Shown: positions 8,203 through 18,115 of the stretch, in pieces | How the letters are laid out: each line of letters starts with the position of its first letter | Position numbering within the stretch: position 1 is the first letter of the stretch | DNA from: Rhodoferax sp. | GTDB taxonomy: Bacteria > Pseudomonadota > Gammaproteobacteria > Burkholderiales > Burkholderiaceae_C | NCBI RefSeq assembly: GCF_028715765.1 | Contig: NZ_JAQURE010000004.1 | Span: forward strand, 1-64,000 | DNA length: 64,000 nucleotides | Reading direction: 5' to 3' | Program-made: the position numbers and the translations under genes | Notes under the pieces: model-generated | What the model was told of the DNA's origin: nothing | Database searches by the model: none | Seen by the model: the letters and a program-made list of their open reading frames with translations, nothing else

Positions 8203-10071
8203 ATGAACAGGAACATGTATCGCGCGGCACGCATCGGGGTCAGTGCAGCAGTGGCAGCGCTGATGGTGGCATGCGGCGGAGGGGGTGGCAACGACAGTGC
8301 GACCGCTTCACCCATAGAGCAGCTGGCCAGTAGTCGGTCGTCGTCAGACAGCTCATCTAAGAGTGACGAGCGTAAAAAGACGAGCGACAAAAACAAGCAT
8401 GAGGAAAGCAAAAAGAGCAAGGATAACCACGACAACAGCAACCACGATGCACAAGGGGGAACAACCCCAACCCCAACCCCAACACCCAATCCGACACCTA
8501 CTCCAAGCCCAACCGCTGGCAATGGCTACACACTGCTGGCCTGGAACGACCTTGGCATGCACTGTGTGGATGGCAAAGACTATTCGGTGTTCTCGATCCT
8601 GCCGCCGTACAACAATTTGCACGCGCAGCTGATCAACGCCACCCAGGGTGGCTTGGTCACGAGCGGGGTGACATTGACGTATGAGGCCATGGCCGATGCC
8701 ACCGGTTCCATCAACACCACCAGCGCCAACAAGACCAACTTCTGGAGCTGGGTGAAAGCGCTTTTTGGGACGACGCTGGGACTCGACAGTGGTCTCAAGG
8801 GCAACGCGGTACCCACCTCAACGCCCCGCGCGATGACCTTTAACGCAACCAACAAATGGTTCGAGGCTGAAGGCATCCCCATCACCCCTTACGACGATGC
8901 GATGCGTAAAAACTTTTACCCTATGGTCAAAGTGGTGGCCAAGAATGCCAGCGGCACCGTGTTGGCCACAGCACGCACCGTGTTGCCGGTCAGTGATGAG
9001 ATGAGCTGCAAGTCGTGCCATGCCTCAACAACGATCAGCACCGATGCCAAACCGGCAGCAGGCTGGGTCAACGACGCTGACCCCGAGAAAGACTGGAAGA
9101 AAAACATTTTGCGTCTGCATGACGAGCGCAAACTCGCCAATCCGGCGTTTACTGCGGCGTTGGCGCAACTGGGCTACAACCCCGCTGGCTTGCAGGCTAC
9201 TGCCGCGGGGGGGCAACCGGTTTTGTGTGCCTCGTGCCACAGCTCCAACGCCTTGCCTGGCACTGGCGTGGCCGGCATCACGCCGCTGACCCAAGCGTTG
9301 CATACTTTGCACGCCAAAGTGAAAGACCCGGTAACGCAGTTGACGATGGACAGCAGCACCAACCGCACCGCCTGCTACATGTGCCACCCCGGCTCGGAGA
9401 CGCAATGCCTGCGTGGCCCCATGGGTAACGCGCTCGACGCCACTGGCAAACCGGCAATGAATTGCCAAAGTTGCCACGGCAGCATGACGGCAGTGGGCAG
9501 CAACGCACGTATCGGCTGGCTCAACCAGCCCACCTGCCAGTCTTGCCACCACGACGGCAAGCGTGAGCTGAGCGGGGTTAACGCGGCGGGTCTGCCCAAT
9601 GTCTGGACAGATCAGCGCTTTGCCTCCAACGCCAATGCGCCTGCAGCGGGCTTGAACCTTTACCGCTTTAGCAGCGGCCACGGCGGCCTGCAGTGCGAGT
9701 CTTGCCATGGTGCAACACACGCTGAATACCCCAGCTCGCACGTCAATGACAACGTGTTGAGCACCGATGTGCAGGGTCATGCAGGCACCATCAACGAATG
9801 CACCGCCTGCCACACCACGATGCCCAACACCATATCGGGCGGCCCGCACGGCATGCACACCACCGGCAACAGCTGGATTTCAACCCACAAGGACGTGGCT
9901 AAAAAGTCCACCAGCGACTGCGCTTATTGCCATGGCGCTGATTTCCGTGGCACCGCGCTCAGCCAGGTCAAGATCAGCAAGACGCTGGCAGTTGAAAAGG
10001 GTAACAAGACGTTCTCTGCTGGGCAAAACGTGGGTTGCTACGATTGCCATAACGGTCCCAAGGGAGGGTGA
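8203..10071 (+). CDS. nine-heme c-type cytochrome lipoprotein
   Basis: A 622-residue exported electron-transfer protein. The N terminus is a signal with lipobox (AALMVACGGGGG), so it is probably lipid-anchored at the outer membrane. A charged, Ser/Lys/Asp/His-rich linker (about residues 40-85) and a PTPTPTPNPTPTPSPT hinge follow. The folded part starts LAWNDLGMHCVDGKDYSVFSILPPYNNLHAQL, a segment common in multiheme proteins of metal-respiring bacteria. Nine CXXCH motifs are visible: CKSCH, CASCH, CYMCH, CQSCH twice, CESCH, CTACH, CAYCH and CYDCH. GGAG precedes ATG 8203. It has no operon partner; its redox partner is unknown. Confidence 0.9.
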   Translation: MNRNMYRAARIGVSAAVAALMVACGGGGGNDSATASPIEQLASSRSSSDSSSKSDERKKTSDKNKHEESKKSKDNHDNSNHDAQGGTTPTPTPTPNPTPTPSPTAGNGYTLLAWNDLGMHCVDGKDYSVFSILPPYNNLHAQLINATQGGLVTSGVTLTYEAMADATGSINTTSANKTNFWSWVKALFGTTLGLDSGLKGNAVPTSTPRAMTFNATNKWFEAEGIPITPYDDAMRKNFYPMVKVVAKNASGTVLATARTVLPVSDEMSCKSCHASTTISTDAKPAAGWVNDADPEKDWKKNILRLHDERKLANPAFTAALAQLGYNPAGLQATAAGGQPVLCASCHSSNALPGTGVAGITPLTQALHTLHAKVKDPVTQLTMDSSTNRTACYMCHPGSETQCLRGPMGNALDATGKPAMNCQSCHGSMTAVGSNARIGWLNQPTCQSCHHDGKRELSGVNAAGLPNVWTDQRFASNANAPAAGLNLYRFSSGHGGLQCESCHGATHAEYPSSHVNDNVLSTDVQGHAGTINECTACHTTMPNTISGGPHGMHTTGNSWISTHKDVAKKSTSDCAYCHGADFRGTALSQVKISKTLAVEKGNKTFSAGQNVGCYDCHNGPKGG

Positions 10072-10084
10072 TTCGCCCATCAAA

Positions 10085-10115
10085 GCAATCCATGAATTTT
10101 GCATTCATGGATTGC
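10085..10115 (+). terminator. hairpin downstream of the nine-heme cytochrome gene
   Basis: A 13-bp perfect stem (GCAATCCATGAAT / ATTCATGGATTGC) with a 5-base loop begins 14 bases after the cytochrome stop. There is no strong U tract, so it may be a rho-assisted end or a 3' stabiliser, not a classical terminator. Confidence 0.5.
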
Positions 10116-10213
10116 TGCATTTGATTGAACTGTAAGTAATCAGGTCAGTCGGCAGACTAATCGGGCACACCCTGTGCCTGGAATGGCACATTTATTTCTT
10201 TGATCCATTTCAG

Positions 10214-12352
10214 GTGTCGTTGTGTTTGTCGCTGCACACGACAATGCGCCTGTTCATGGGTCTTAAACTGATGGTTCACAAGATGTCGATTCGTACCCGC
10301 CTGATCCTGGCCTTTTCTGTTTTGCTGGCATTGCTGTTGGCTGTGGCGGCGGTGTCATTGCAGCGGCTGGAAGCATTGACAGCCACCACACAAGACATTG
10401 TTAACTTTCAGGCTCGCCGCGCGCAGCTTGCACAACGCATCAACCAGCACGCGCAAGCTGAGGCTATCCTGCTGCTCAACCTGTTGCAAACCACCGAACG
10501 TGACGAGCGAGTCAAACTTTACGCCGCTCTGGATCGTGAGATTGCAGCCTCTGGCAAAGCGGTCAGTGACCTTGACATGACCATGCTCAGCCCACAGATG
10601 CAAAACGAAATCAACCAGGTCAGTGACCTGCGCCAACGCTATAGCGTGCTGCTGCAAGAGACGGTGGAGCTGATTGAAGTTGAAGGCACTGCCAGCGCCC
10701 GCAATTATTTTGAAAATCGCACGCACAAGGTACTCAACACCCTGCTGTTTGACACCCAGGCGCTGGAACAACACCTGCAACAGATGATGCAGTCCGAGCT
10801 GGAGCAGCTCAAACTTGCTGCTGACCAGGCGCGGCAACGGGTGATTTGGCTGGCCATTGTGGCACTGGTGATCGGGGCCCTGCTGGCCTGGTTCATTGCG
10901 CGCGGCATTGTCATCCCCGTTCGCTCGGCGGTCGCTTTGGCGCGCGACATTGCCGCCGGGCGTTATGACCTGGATGTGCCGCAGGGCCAGCGCGGTGAAA
11001 TTGGGGCACTGCTGCGAGCGCTGCGCACCATGCGCGACAGCATTGCCAGCCGCGAAGAAAAAATCCTCAAACTGGCTTATGTCGACCCGCTCACCAATTT
11101 GCCTAACCGCACCCGTTTCAATGAATTGTTTGAGGCACGCCAGGCCACTGACATTGGGGCTCTGGTGCTGCTCGACATCAACCGCTTTGCGCCCATCAAC
11201 AACGCGCTGGGGCACAACGTGGGTGACCGTTTGTTGTGCGCGGTGGCCACGCGCATTCTGGGTGTGGTGGGCACTGACAACACTGTGGCGCGCCTGTGGG
11301 CAGATCAATATGCGCTGCTGTTGCCGGGTGTAGACCAGAGCACTGCCACTGCGCTGATGAAGCGTGTCATCGACGCGGTGCGTGCCCCGATGTTGATTGA
11401 AGGTCAGCTGTTGGACATTGAAGTCAGCACCGGGGTGGCACTGTACCCGCAAGATGGCGTGGATAGCACCACATTGCTGCGCCGCGCCGGGCTGGCTCTG
11501 ACGGCGGCCAAGCGGCGGCACGCAGTGCTGGAATTTGCAGCCCATTGGCCAGATGAGCCATCGCCCAGCCAGCTCTCGCTGATCGGTGAAATGCGCGAAG
11601 CCCTCAAGCGCGGCGAGTTTGTCATTTATTACCAGCCCAAGCTGCACCTGGCAACAAACAAAATCACCGCCACCGAGGCGCTGATCCGCTGGCGGCATCC
11701 GGTCAAAGGCATGGTGCCGCCGATGCAGTTCATTCCGTTTGCCGAGCAGACCGGGTTCATTCGCGACATCACGCCCTGGGTGTTGCGCCAGGTCATTGCA
11801 GACGCGGCGCAGTGGACGCAGCGCGGTTTGGCCGTTGTGGCATCAGCCAATTTGTCTACGCTTGATCTGATGTGCCAGGGGCTGGTGCAGGATGTGGCGC
11901 AGATGCTGGCCGAGTCAGGCCTGCCGCCGGCACAACTGTGCCTTGAGATCACCGAAAGTGCCTTGATGGACCAACCCGATCTGGCGCTGCAGCACCTGCA
12001 TGAGTTGTCAAAGCTGGGCTTGAAACTGTCGATTGATGACTACGGCACCGGCCAGTCGTCGCTGGCATACGTCAAGACCCTGCCGGTGAATGAACTCAAG
12101 ATTGACCGCGCCTTTGTCACGGCAGTGGATGTAACCCCGAAAAACGCGGCCATCGTGCGCTCCACCTTGCTGCTGTGCCAGGAGCTGGGGTTATCTGTGG
12201 TGGCCGAAGGCGCGGAAACCGCCGAAGAGCTGGCTTGGCTTGTCAACAACCACTGTGATCTGGTGCAGGGCTATGTGGTGGCCAGGCCGATGCCGTTGCC
12301 GGAGTTTTTGGCTTGGGTTGAAAAATTCAACGTCAGCTCTGCCATCCACTGA
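10214..12352 (+). CDS. membrane GGDEF-EAL protein, probable c-di-GMP phosphodiesterase
   Basis: A 712-residue inner-membrane signalling protein. It has a first membrane helix (LILAFSVLLALLLAVAAVSL), a helical sensor region, a second helix (VIWLAIVALVIGALLAWFIARG), HAMP, GGDEF and EAL domains. The GGDEF active site reads WADQY, so cyclase activity is very unlikely. The EAL domain keeps EALIRWRHP, LEITES, DDYGTG, LKID and VVAEGAET, so hydrolysis of c-di-GMP is likely. The frame opens at GTG 10214. ATGs at 10244, 10256, 10271 and 10283 are equally possible starts, since none has a clear ribosome binding site. It stands alone. Confidence 0.88.
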   Translation: MSLCLSLHTTMRLFMGLKLMVHKMSIRTRLILAFSVLLALLLAVAAVSLQRLEALTATTQDIVNFQARRAQLAQRINQHAQAEAILLLNLLQTTERDERVKLYAALDREIAASGKAVSDLDMTMLSPQMQNEINQVSDLRQRYSVLLQETVELIEVEGTASARNYFENRTHKVLNTLLFDTQALEQHLQQMMQSELEQLKLAADQARQRVIWLAIVALVIGALLAWFIARGIVIPVRSAVALARDIAAGRYDLDVPQGQRGEIGALLRALRTMRDSIASREEKILKLAYVDPLTNLPNRTRFNELFEARQATDIGALVLLDINRFAPINNALGHNVGDRLLCAVATRILGVVGTDNTVARLWADQYALLLPGVDQSTATALMKRVIDAVRAPMLIEGQLLDIEVSTGVALYPQDGVDSTTLLRRAGLALTAAKRRHAVLEFAAHWPDEPSPSQLSLIGEMREALKRGEFVIYYQPKLHLATNKITATEALIRWRHPVKGMVPPMQFIPFAEQTGFIRDITPWVLRQVIADAAQWTQRGLAVVASANLSTLDLMCQGLVQDVAQMLAESGLPPAQLCLEITESALMDQPDLALQHLHELSKLGLKLSIDDYGTGQSSLAYVKTLPVNELKIDRAFVTAVDVTPKNAAIVRSTLLLCQELGLSVVAEGAETAEELAWLVNNHCDLVQGYVVARPMPLPEFLAWVEKFNVSSAIH

Positions 12353-12516
12353 TTGAAAAAGATTAAGGATGTGGCAAGAAATAACTTCCCCAATTCGCTG
12401 CGGCGGATTCGGACGCCTTGCGCCTAGCAGCGCATCCCGATGTGAAGCAGTTGAGTTGCTGCGCCGGGTAGCGCCTAGCCCACCGCTATCATTCCCGCCA
12501 TAGGGAATGACCCACC

Positions 12517-15500
12517 ATGCACAACCCCAATCCACCAATCAACCCAGACACCCTGGCCGCCGCCCAGGCCTTCATCGCCCGCTGGGTGGGCAGCAGTGCC
12601 AGCGAACTGGCCACAGCTCAGAGCTTTGTCATCGACCTGTGCGCGTTGCTGGGTGTCGCAAAACCCCATGCCACGCCCGAGCAGGACTACATGTTTGAGC
12701 GCCCCGTCACCTTTGTGCACGGCGACGGCAGCACCAGCCCCGGGCGCATTGATTGCTACCGGCACGGCCACTTTGTGCTGGAGGCCAAAAAGTTCAAGGC
12801 TCCCAGCCACACCAAAGGCTTTGACGATGGCATGTTGCGTGCCCGCTCGCAGGCCGAAGGCTACGCGCGCGCCTTGCCCGCCACCGAAGGTCGCCCGCCC
12901 TTTTTGCTGGTGGTTGATGTGGGCAACGTGATCGAGGTGTACGCCGAATTCAGCCAAAGCGGTGCCACCTACACCCCGTACCCCGACCCGCGCAGCCACC
13001 GTCTGCAACTGGCCGACCTGGCTCGGCCGGAGGTATTGGCGCGCCTGCGCAGCATCTGGACTGCACCGCAAAGCCTGGACCCGGCGCGCATCAGCGCCCA
13101 GGTCACGCGCGACGTGGCGGCCACGCTGGCACGCCTGTCACAGTCGTTGGAGGCAGGCTTTTCTTTACAACAAAATCAGCCTCTAGCGCTTGATGCGTCT
13201 GCGCAAGCAGCACCTGAATTTGTAGCAAATTACCTCACCCGTTGCCTCTTTTCGATGTTTGCCGAAGACGTGGATTTGCTGCCCAAAGGGGCTTTTCAGG
13301 GCTTGCTGCAAACCCACCGCGACGACCCGGCTACGCTGCAGCAGATGCTGCGCATTTTGTGGGCCGACATGGATCGGGGCGGCTTCTGCGCCGCGCTGGC
13401 CAAAAACGTGCTGCACTTCAACGGCAAGTTGTTCAAGGGCGCGCAGCAAGACCACTACAGCTTGCTACTCACACCGGCGCAAATTGACCTGTTGATTGAG
13501 GCTGCCCGTGCCAACTGGCGCGAGGTGGAGCCCGCCATTTTTGGCACACTGCTTGAGCGCGCCCTGAACCCCACCGAGCGCCACGCGCTGGGCGCGCACT
13601 ACACGCCGCGCGCCTATGTGGAGCGGCTGGTGTTGCCCACGGTCATCACACCACTGCGCCAGGAGTGGGCCAACGCCCGCGCTGCAGCGCTGGTGCTGGC
13701 GCGCGAGGCCGCCAGCCTGGAGGGCAAGGCGCAAGAGGCCAAACTGGACGCCGCCCGTGCCGAGGTGCTGCGCTTTCACCACCGGCTGTGCAGCCTGCGC
13801 GTGCTCGACCCGGCCTGCGGTAGTGCCAACTTCTTGTACGTGACGCTGGAGCATTTGAAGCGCCTGGAGGGCGAGGTGGTGAACCAGTTGCAAGAGCTGG
13901 GCACCACGCACGCGCATCAGCAAGCCAGTCTGGGCTTTGAGGGCGAAACGGTCACGCTGGCGCAGTTGCGCGGCATTGAGTTGAACGAGCGCGCCGCTGC
14001 GCTGGCCGAGCTGGTGCTGTGGATTGGCTATCTGCAGTGGCACATTCGCAGCCGTGGCAACGCCGCCGTGGCCGAGCCGGTGGTGCACAACTACGGCAAC
14101 ATCGAGTGCCGCGACGCCGTGCTGGCCTGGAGCGCGCAAGAGCCCGCGTATGACGCGGCCGGCCAGTTGCGCACGCGCTGGGATGGCGTCACCTTTAAAA
14201 CCCACCCGGTCACGGGCGAGCCGGTGCCCGACGAGGTCGCGCAGGTGCCGCTGTGGCGCTACGTGGGGGCGCGCAAAACCGCCTGGCCGCAGGCCGATTT
14301 CATTGTGGGCAACCCGCCGTTTATTGGCAACAAACGCATGCGCGAGGCACTGGGTGACGGCTATGTGGAAGCACTGCGTGAGGTCTGGCACGGCGTGCCT
14401 GACAGTGCCGACTTTGTCATGTACTGGTGGCAGCACGCGGCCTATTTGGTGGGCTGTGGGCAGGTGCAGCGCATGGGGTTGATCACCACCAACAGCCTGA
14501 CGATGATCTTTAACCGGCGTGTGGTGCAGTCGGCGCTGGACGGGACTGCCGGGATGACTGGGTCAGTTGGTGCAATTGAGGCTGGTCGCGCTGCTTTTGC
14601 ATCGGGCAATGGGCACTCGGGCGCTGATGGTGGGTGTGAGTCAGAGGAAACCGGGGTTGCGAACTTTGTCGGTGGGGCCGAGGGGCAGACTGGGGTCGCC
14701 CTCATGCTGCCAAACGCGCAGAAATCGGGCGGCCCCAGTCTGCCCCTCGGCCCTGCCAGTGTTGTACCCTGCCACCTGGAAATGGCGATACCAGATCACC
14801 CCTGGGTGGACAGCGCCAGTGGCGCGGCGGTGCGCATTGCGATGACCGTGCTGGCCGCTGGTGCGGGCGAAGGCGTGTTGCAAACGGTAACGGCTGAACA
14901 GGCCGGGGAGCATGGCGAGATGCGCGTGCAACTGGCCGAGCGTGCCGGGCTGATTCATGCTGATTTGAGCGTGGGGGCGAATTTGGCGGGGGCGAAAACA
15001 TTGCGCGCCATGGATGGCCTGGCCAACCGTGGTGTGATTCCGCATGGCGCGGGCATGACCGTCACGCTTGAGCAAGCCCGCGCTCTGGGTTTGGGCGTGG
15101 TGCCCGGCATCGAAAACCATCTGCGCCCATACCGCAACGGCAAGGATTTGACCGACAAACCGCGCGGCGTACTCGTCATCGACTGCTATGGCCTGAGTTC
15201 CGAACAAGTGCGAGACCGTTTCCCCGCGATCTACCAATGGCTGCTGGAGCGCGTTAAGCCCGAACGCGATCTGAATCCCCGACCAAAGCGTCGTGAACTG
15301 TGGTGGCGCTTTGCTGAGGATCAGCCACGAATGCGTGCGTCGCTCAATGGCCTTACACATTACATCGCCACAGGCCAGGTCTCCAAGCACCGCGTGTTTC
15401 AGTTTCTGGACGCGTCCATCCTGCCCGACGACAAACTTATCGCGGTTGCTCTGGACGACGCTTACTCGCTGGGCATTCTCTCCAGCCAAGTTCACATCGA

Positions 15501-16539
15501 CTGGGCGCTGGCACTAGGTGGCAGGCTTGGCGTGGGCAATGACCCGGTTTACAGCAAGTCCCGCTGCTTCGACACTTTCCCCTTCCCCGACGAAGACACC
15601 GGCCTCACACCCGTCCTGCGCGCGCGCATCGCCCATCTGGCCGAGCAAATAGATGCCCACCGCAAGCGCGTGCTGGGCTTGCCCGTGACTGCGCCTGTGC
15701 CCGCGCCGGGCGGGGTCAACGCACCAAGCGCTGGTGGTAGAGCCCTGGCAACCGCCGCAGTTCAAGAGCAAAATCAGCCTCTAGCGCTTGTCAATCAAGC
15801 GCTGACAGCTATCAATACAAAAGCAAATGGTGGTGTTGCTGACGCGCAGTCAGACGCCATCGGGGTCAAACCGCATCAAGACGTCACGCTGACTGGCCTG
15901 TACAACGTGTTGCAAGCCTTGCGCCAGGGGCGCGCGCTCACGGCCAAAGAAAAAATCATCCACAGCCGCGGCCTGGTGGGCGTGCTGCGCGAACTGCATG
16001 ACGAGCTTGACGCTGCCGTGCGCGCCGCTTACGGTCTGCCCGTTGACGCCAGCACCGCAGACACGCTAGCGCTGTTGCTGCAGCTCAACGCCCGCCGCGC
16101 CGCCGAAGAGGCGCAAGGCCTCGTGCGCTGGCTGCGCCCGGCGTTTCAGCACCCCACCGCGCCACAGCAGGCACCGCTAGAGCTTCAAAATAAAGAGCTG
16201 CCTGCGCATGCGGATCAAGGGCTAGAGGCTAATTTTTCATATAACTCTGATGCATCATCTGGCCTACCACCGGACGCAGCGCCAGACGCACTTTCCGGCA
16301 CCTTGTCCGGCGCAACCAGCCGCCCCAGCACTGCGCAACCCTGGCCGGCCACGCTGCCTGAGCAGGTGCGCGCCGTGGCCGCCGTTTTGACGGCCAGCCC
16401 CGCGCCGCTGTCTTTGTCCGCGCTGGAAGCCCACTTCAAAGGTCGCGGTGCATGGAAGAAAGGTTTGCCCATCATTCTCGACACCCTTGCCGCGTTGGGC
16501 CGGGCGCATTGCCAGGCGGCGCTGTGGCGTGGGGTGTGA
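12517..16539 (+). CDS. MmeI-like type IIL/IIG restriction-modification enzyme
   Basis: A 1340-residue single-chain enzyme expected to combine DNA adenine methylation and cleavage. The N-terminal nuclease motif is RID-x9-EAK (D79, E89, K91 by my count), the same spacing as the D-x9-ExK site of MmeI. The methyltransferase core has motif [14 protein letters not shown] and catalytic motif [12 protein letters not shown]. The C-terminal third should carry target recognition. The product is longer than the usual 900-1150 residues because it has Ala/Gly-rich insertions: residues about 675-770 contain a 21-bp DNA inverted repeat, and three stretches derive from the dispersed palindromic repeat (near 13172, 15770 and 16188). 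No partner genes adjoin it. Activity cannot be assumed given these insertions. Confidence 0.85.
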   Translation: MHNPNPPINPDTLAAAQAFIARWVGSSASELATAQSFVIDLCALLGVAKPHATPEQDYMFERPVTFVHGDGSTSPGRIDCYRHGHFVLEAKKFKAPSHTKGFDDGMLRARSQAEGYARALPATEGRPPFLLVVDVGNVIEVYAEFSQSGATYTPYPDPRSHRLQLADLARPEVLARLRSIWTAPQSLDPARISAQVTRDVAATLARLSQSLEAGFSLQQNQPLALDASAQAAPEFVANYLTRCLFSMFAEDVDLLPKGAFQGLLQTHRDDPATLQQMLRILWADMDRGGFCAALAKNVLHFNGKLFKGAQQDHYSLLLTPAQIDLLIEAARANWREVEPAIFGTLLERALNPTERHALGAHYTPRAYVERLVLPTVITPLRQEWANARAAALVLAREAASLEGKAQEAKLDAARAEVLRFHHRLCSLRVLDPACGSANFLYVTLEHLKRLEGEVVNQLQELGTTHAHQQASLGFEGETVTLAQLRGIELNERAAALAELVLWIGYLQWHIRSRGNAAVAEPVVHNYGNIECRDAVLAWSAQEPAYDAAGQLRTRWDGVTFKTHPVTGEPVPDEVAQVPLWRYVGARKTAWPQADFIVGNPPFIGNKRMREALGDGYVEALREVWHGVPDSADFVMYWWQHAAYLVGCGQVQRMGLITTNSLTMIFNRRVVQSALDGTAGMTGSVGAIEAGRAAFASGNGHSGADGGCESEETGVANFVGGAEGQTGVALMLPNAQKSGGPSLPLGPASVVPCHLEMAIPDHPWVDSASGAAVRIAMTVLAAGAGEGVLQTVTAEQAGEHGEMRVQLAERAGLIHADLSVGANLAGAKTLRAMDGLANRGVIPHGAGMTVTLEQARALGLGVVPGIENHLRPYRNGKDLTDKPRGVLVIDCYGLSSEQVRDRFPAIYQWLLERVKPERDLNPRPKRRELWWRFAEDQPRMRASLNGLTHYIATGQVSKHRVFQFLDASILPDDKLIAVALDDAYSLGILSSQVHIDWALALGGRLGVGNDPVYSKSRCFDTFPFPDEDTGLTPVLRARIAHLAEQIDAHRKRVLGLPVTAPVPAPGGVNAPSAGGRALATAAVQEQNQPLALVNQALTAINTKANGGVADAQSDAIGVKPHQDVTLTGLYNVLQALRQGRALTAKEKIIHSRGLVGVLRELHDELDAAVRAAYGLPVDASTADTLALLLQLNARRAAEEAQGLVRWLRPAFQHPTAPQQAPLELQNKELPAHADQGLEANFSYNSDASSGLPPDAAPDALSGTLSGATSRPSTAQPWPATLPEQVRAVAAVLTASPAPLSLSALEAHFKGRGAWKKGLPIILDTLAALGRAHCQAALWRGV
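13172..13229. repeat. dispersed palindromic repeat inside the restriction-modification gene (copy 1)
   Basis: Contains AATCAGCCTCTAGCGCTTGA and, 17 bases on, AAGCAGC and TTTGTAGCAAA. It is read in frame as part of the MmeI-like protein, between the nuclease and methyltransferase parts. Confidence 0.7.
14675..14753. repeat. 21-bp perfect inverted repeat inside the restriction-modification gene
   Basis: The arm 14675-14695 (starting GGGCCGAGGGGCAGACTGGG) is exactly complementary to 14733-14753, with a 37-base loop. It lies within an Ala/Gly-rich coding segment that interrupts the methyltransferase domain shortly after motif IV. The arms could be the ends of a small inserted element. Confidence 0.8.
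15770..15827. repeat. dispersed palindromic repeat inside the restriction-modification gene (copy 2)
   Basis: Contains AATCAGCCTCTAGCGCTTGT then CAAGCGCTGACAGCTATCAA, an almost intact copy read through in frame. Confidence 0.85.
16188..16252. repeat. dispersed palindromic repeat inside the restriction-modification gene (copy 3, opposite orientation)
   Basis: Contains AAGAGCTGCCTGCGCATGCG then AAGGGCTAGAGGCTAATTTT. It encodes GLEANFSY, also encoded by the copy in xdhA. Confidence 0.82.
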
Positions 16540-16684
16540 AGCATGGCTGGGTTGTGTGATTTCAGCCGCCTCCTGTGCGCAGGGGCAACGTAGTGGGCTA
16601 ACACGGCTTCAAATCGGCTAAATGCCGTCAGCCTATCGCGTGAGAAGTCCCCGCCAGGACCTCCGACACTACACGCTGGGTAAC

Positions 16685-16711
16685 CAGACTGCGGCGGCGG
16701 TCTGATTTTTT
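16685..16711 (+). terminator. rho-independent terminator after the restriction-modification gene
   Basis: CAGACTGC pairs with GCGGTCTG (one G-T pair) around GGCG, followed by A and six T. It lies about 145 bases after the stop at 16539. Confidence 0.75.
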
Positions 16712-16842
16712 CGTGCCTTGAATCGGCGGGTGTCGCTGCGTAAGCTTTGAAGGTTATTGCTGTCTTGCCGGTCTGGATGCATAGCTGCACAGCGATGCCA
16801 CCCGGTGCGACTGTGAAATCGCACGACTGCTCAGACAGGGTG

Positions 16843-16872
16843 AAAAAAATGAGGCAGCCCCTGGACTGCCTC
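16843..16872 (-). terminator. minus-strand rho-independent terminator with no assigned gene
   Basis: Read on the minus strand, GAGGCAG-8 bases-CTGCCTC is followed by A and seven T. No coding gene on that strand ends nearby, so it probably ends an unannotated transcript starting somewhere between 16900 and 17400. Confidence 0.7.
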
Positions 16873-17445
16873 GTGGCTACTGCGCGGCGGGCTCCCCTGA
16901 CCGCCGACGAAACCTTTGGGTGCCAGGAACACCCTCAGCATAATGCCGGGAGACTTTGCCGCAGTGGCTTGGCGTTGAATTTACACCAAAAGCTCGCCCC
17001 AACATCTAACGTCCGAAACGTTTCTGGGTATGAGCCAGACGATGCCATGCACGAGCTGAATCATTTTACAGATCAGAACATCAGCATCAACAAGATATGA
17101 AAACAATAGCGCATGCTTTGCCAGCACAGCGGCGGCGCGAGTCTGCCTGCCCTTGCCTGACGCACGCAAGCGATTCAATGCTGTTGTATCGAGGCGCAGG
17201 GTTGTTGGTATTTTTTGACAGCTTGTACGCTGCCCACCGCGCGGCCACCGCGCCGGGACATGATTTGCTCGGGGCGCTGTGCAGCGGTCAGTCAGGATGC
17301 CTTTGAGACGGGCGCGCAAATATTCGAGACGATCGGTGCTATGGGTCTATGCGCCTGTTCTTACCATTCACGGACACGCTGAAGGGTTGCCACGGATTCG
17401 CTGTCGGTTGCCAGTTTCAACGTGAAAGCTCAGGAGACCTCTACC

Positions 17446-18015
17446 ATGTCAACCACCCCACTCGTCCATCAACTCAAGCCCATCGACCACGCCAGCGCTC
17501 AGGGTAAGTCGAAGGAAATTCTCGACCTTGCCCTCAAGCAAGTCGGTTTCATTCCCAACATGTACGCCAACATGGCCAATGCACCGGCTGTGCTGAGCAC
17601 TTATTTGCATGGTTACAGCTTGTTTCGCAGCGAATCGGGTCTGAAGCCTGCCGAGCAGGAAGTCGTTTTTCTGGCGGTCAGCCAGGTCAACGGTTGCAAA
17701 TACTGCACCGCAGCGCACAGCATGATCGCCGAAAAAATGTCGGGCGTTCCAGCCGATGTGCTCAAGGCCATCCGGGCGCAAACCGCTATTCCCGATGCCA
17801 AACTGGCCACGCTGTATGCCACCACAGTGGCCATGGTCAAAAGCCACGGCCAGCCCAGCCCCGAAACCGTCAAGACATTTCTGGATGCGGGCTACAAGGA
17901 AGCCGACCTGATGTACATCGTGCTGGCGATTGCCGTCAAAACCCTCAGCAATTTCAGCAACCATTTGTTTGCCACCCAGGTGGACGAGCGCTTTGCAGCG
18001 TACAAAGTCGATTGA
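17446..18015 (+). CDS. carboxymuconolactone decarboxylase/AhpD-like protein
   Basis: A 189-residue helical protein with the AhpD-type active site VNGCKYCTAAHSMIAEK (CxxC plus downstream His), as in alkylhydroperoxidase-like proteins that cycle thiols during peroxide detoxification. Flanking segments ALKQVGFIPNMYANMANAPAVLSTYLHGYSLF and ALAIAVKTLSNFSNHLFATQVDE support the family. ATG 17446 follows AGGAG at 17432-17436; an in-frame GTG 24 bases upstream lies before that site and was rejected. The next gene begins 100 bases on and may be cotranscribed. Confidence 0.85.
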   Translation: MSTTPLVHQLKPIDHASAQGKSKEILDLALKQVGFIPNMYANMANAPAVLSTYLHGYSLFRSESGLKPAEQEVVFLAVSQVNGCKYCTAAHSMIAEKMSGVPADVLKAIRAQTAIPDAKLATLYATTVAMVKSHGQPSPETVKTFLDAGYKEADLMYIVLAIAVKTLSNFSNHLFATQVDERFAAYKVD

Positions 18016-18115
18016 CCCTGCTGTAGAAGCTGTAAGAATCCAGCCCTGAACTCGACAAAGTCAGTACTGGGCGTTGGCTTTTCGCCTGCGTGATTTCAAT
18101 GACACTGGGCGACCC

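Larger units (their letters stand above)
16540..17445. other. 906-base region without a convincing gene
   Basis: Short frames exist on both strands, but none has a recognisable family, a good start or protein-like composition throughout. It contains a plus-strand terminator for the restriction gene (16685-16711) and a minus-strand terminator (16843-16872) that implies transcription from the right on the minus strand, plus strong hairpins at 16885-16945. A non-coding RNA or a decayed mobile element is possible. Confidence 0.5.

Noticed and set aside
8461-8520. Short CCCCAA/CCGAC direct repeats resembling a small tandem array
   Set aside because: They encode the Pro-Thr hinge of the cytochrome and are ordinary low-complexity coding sequence; there is no CRISPR-like spacing.
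9025-9858. 277-residue open frame antisense to the nine-heme cytochrome gene
   Set aside because: Caused by the reverse reading of CXXCH-rich codons; no independent evidence.
10355-11698. 447-residue open frame antisense to the GGDEF-EAL gene
   Set aside because: No family, no start signal, biased composition; the plus-strand gene has clear domains.
16940-16975. Resemblance to a cobalamin-riboswitch B12 box (GCCGGGAGACTTTGCC)
   Set aside because: The other conserved core elements are missing upstream and no B12-related gene follows.
16981-17319. 112-residue minus-strand frame in the gene-free region
   Set aside because: No recognisable domain, no ribosome binding site, and composition unlike the neighbouring genes.
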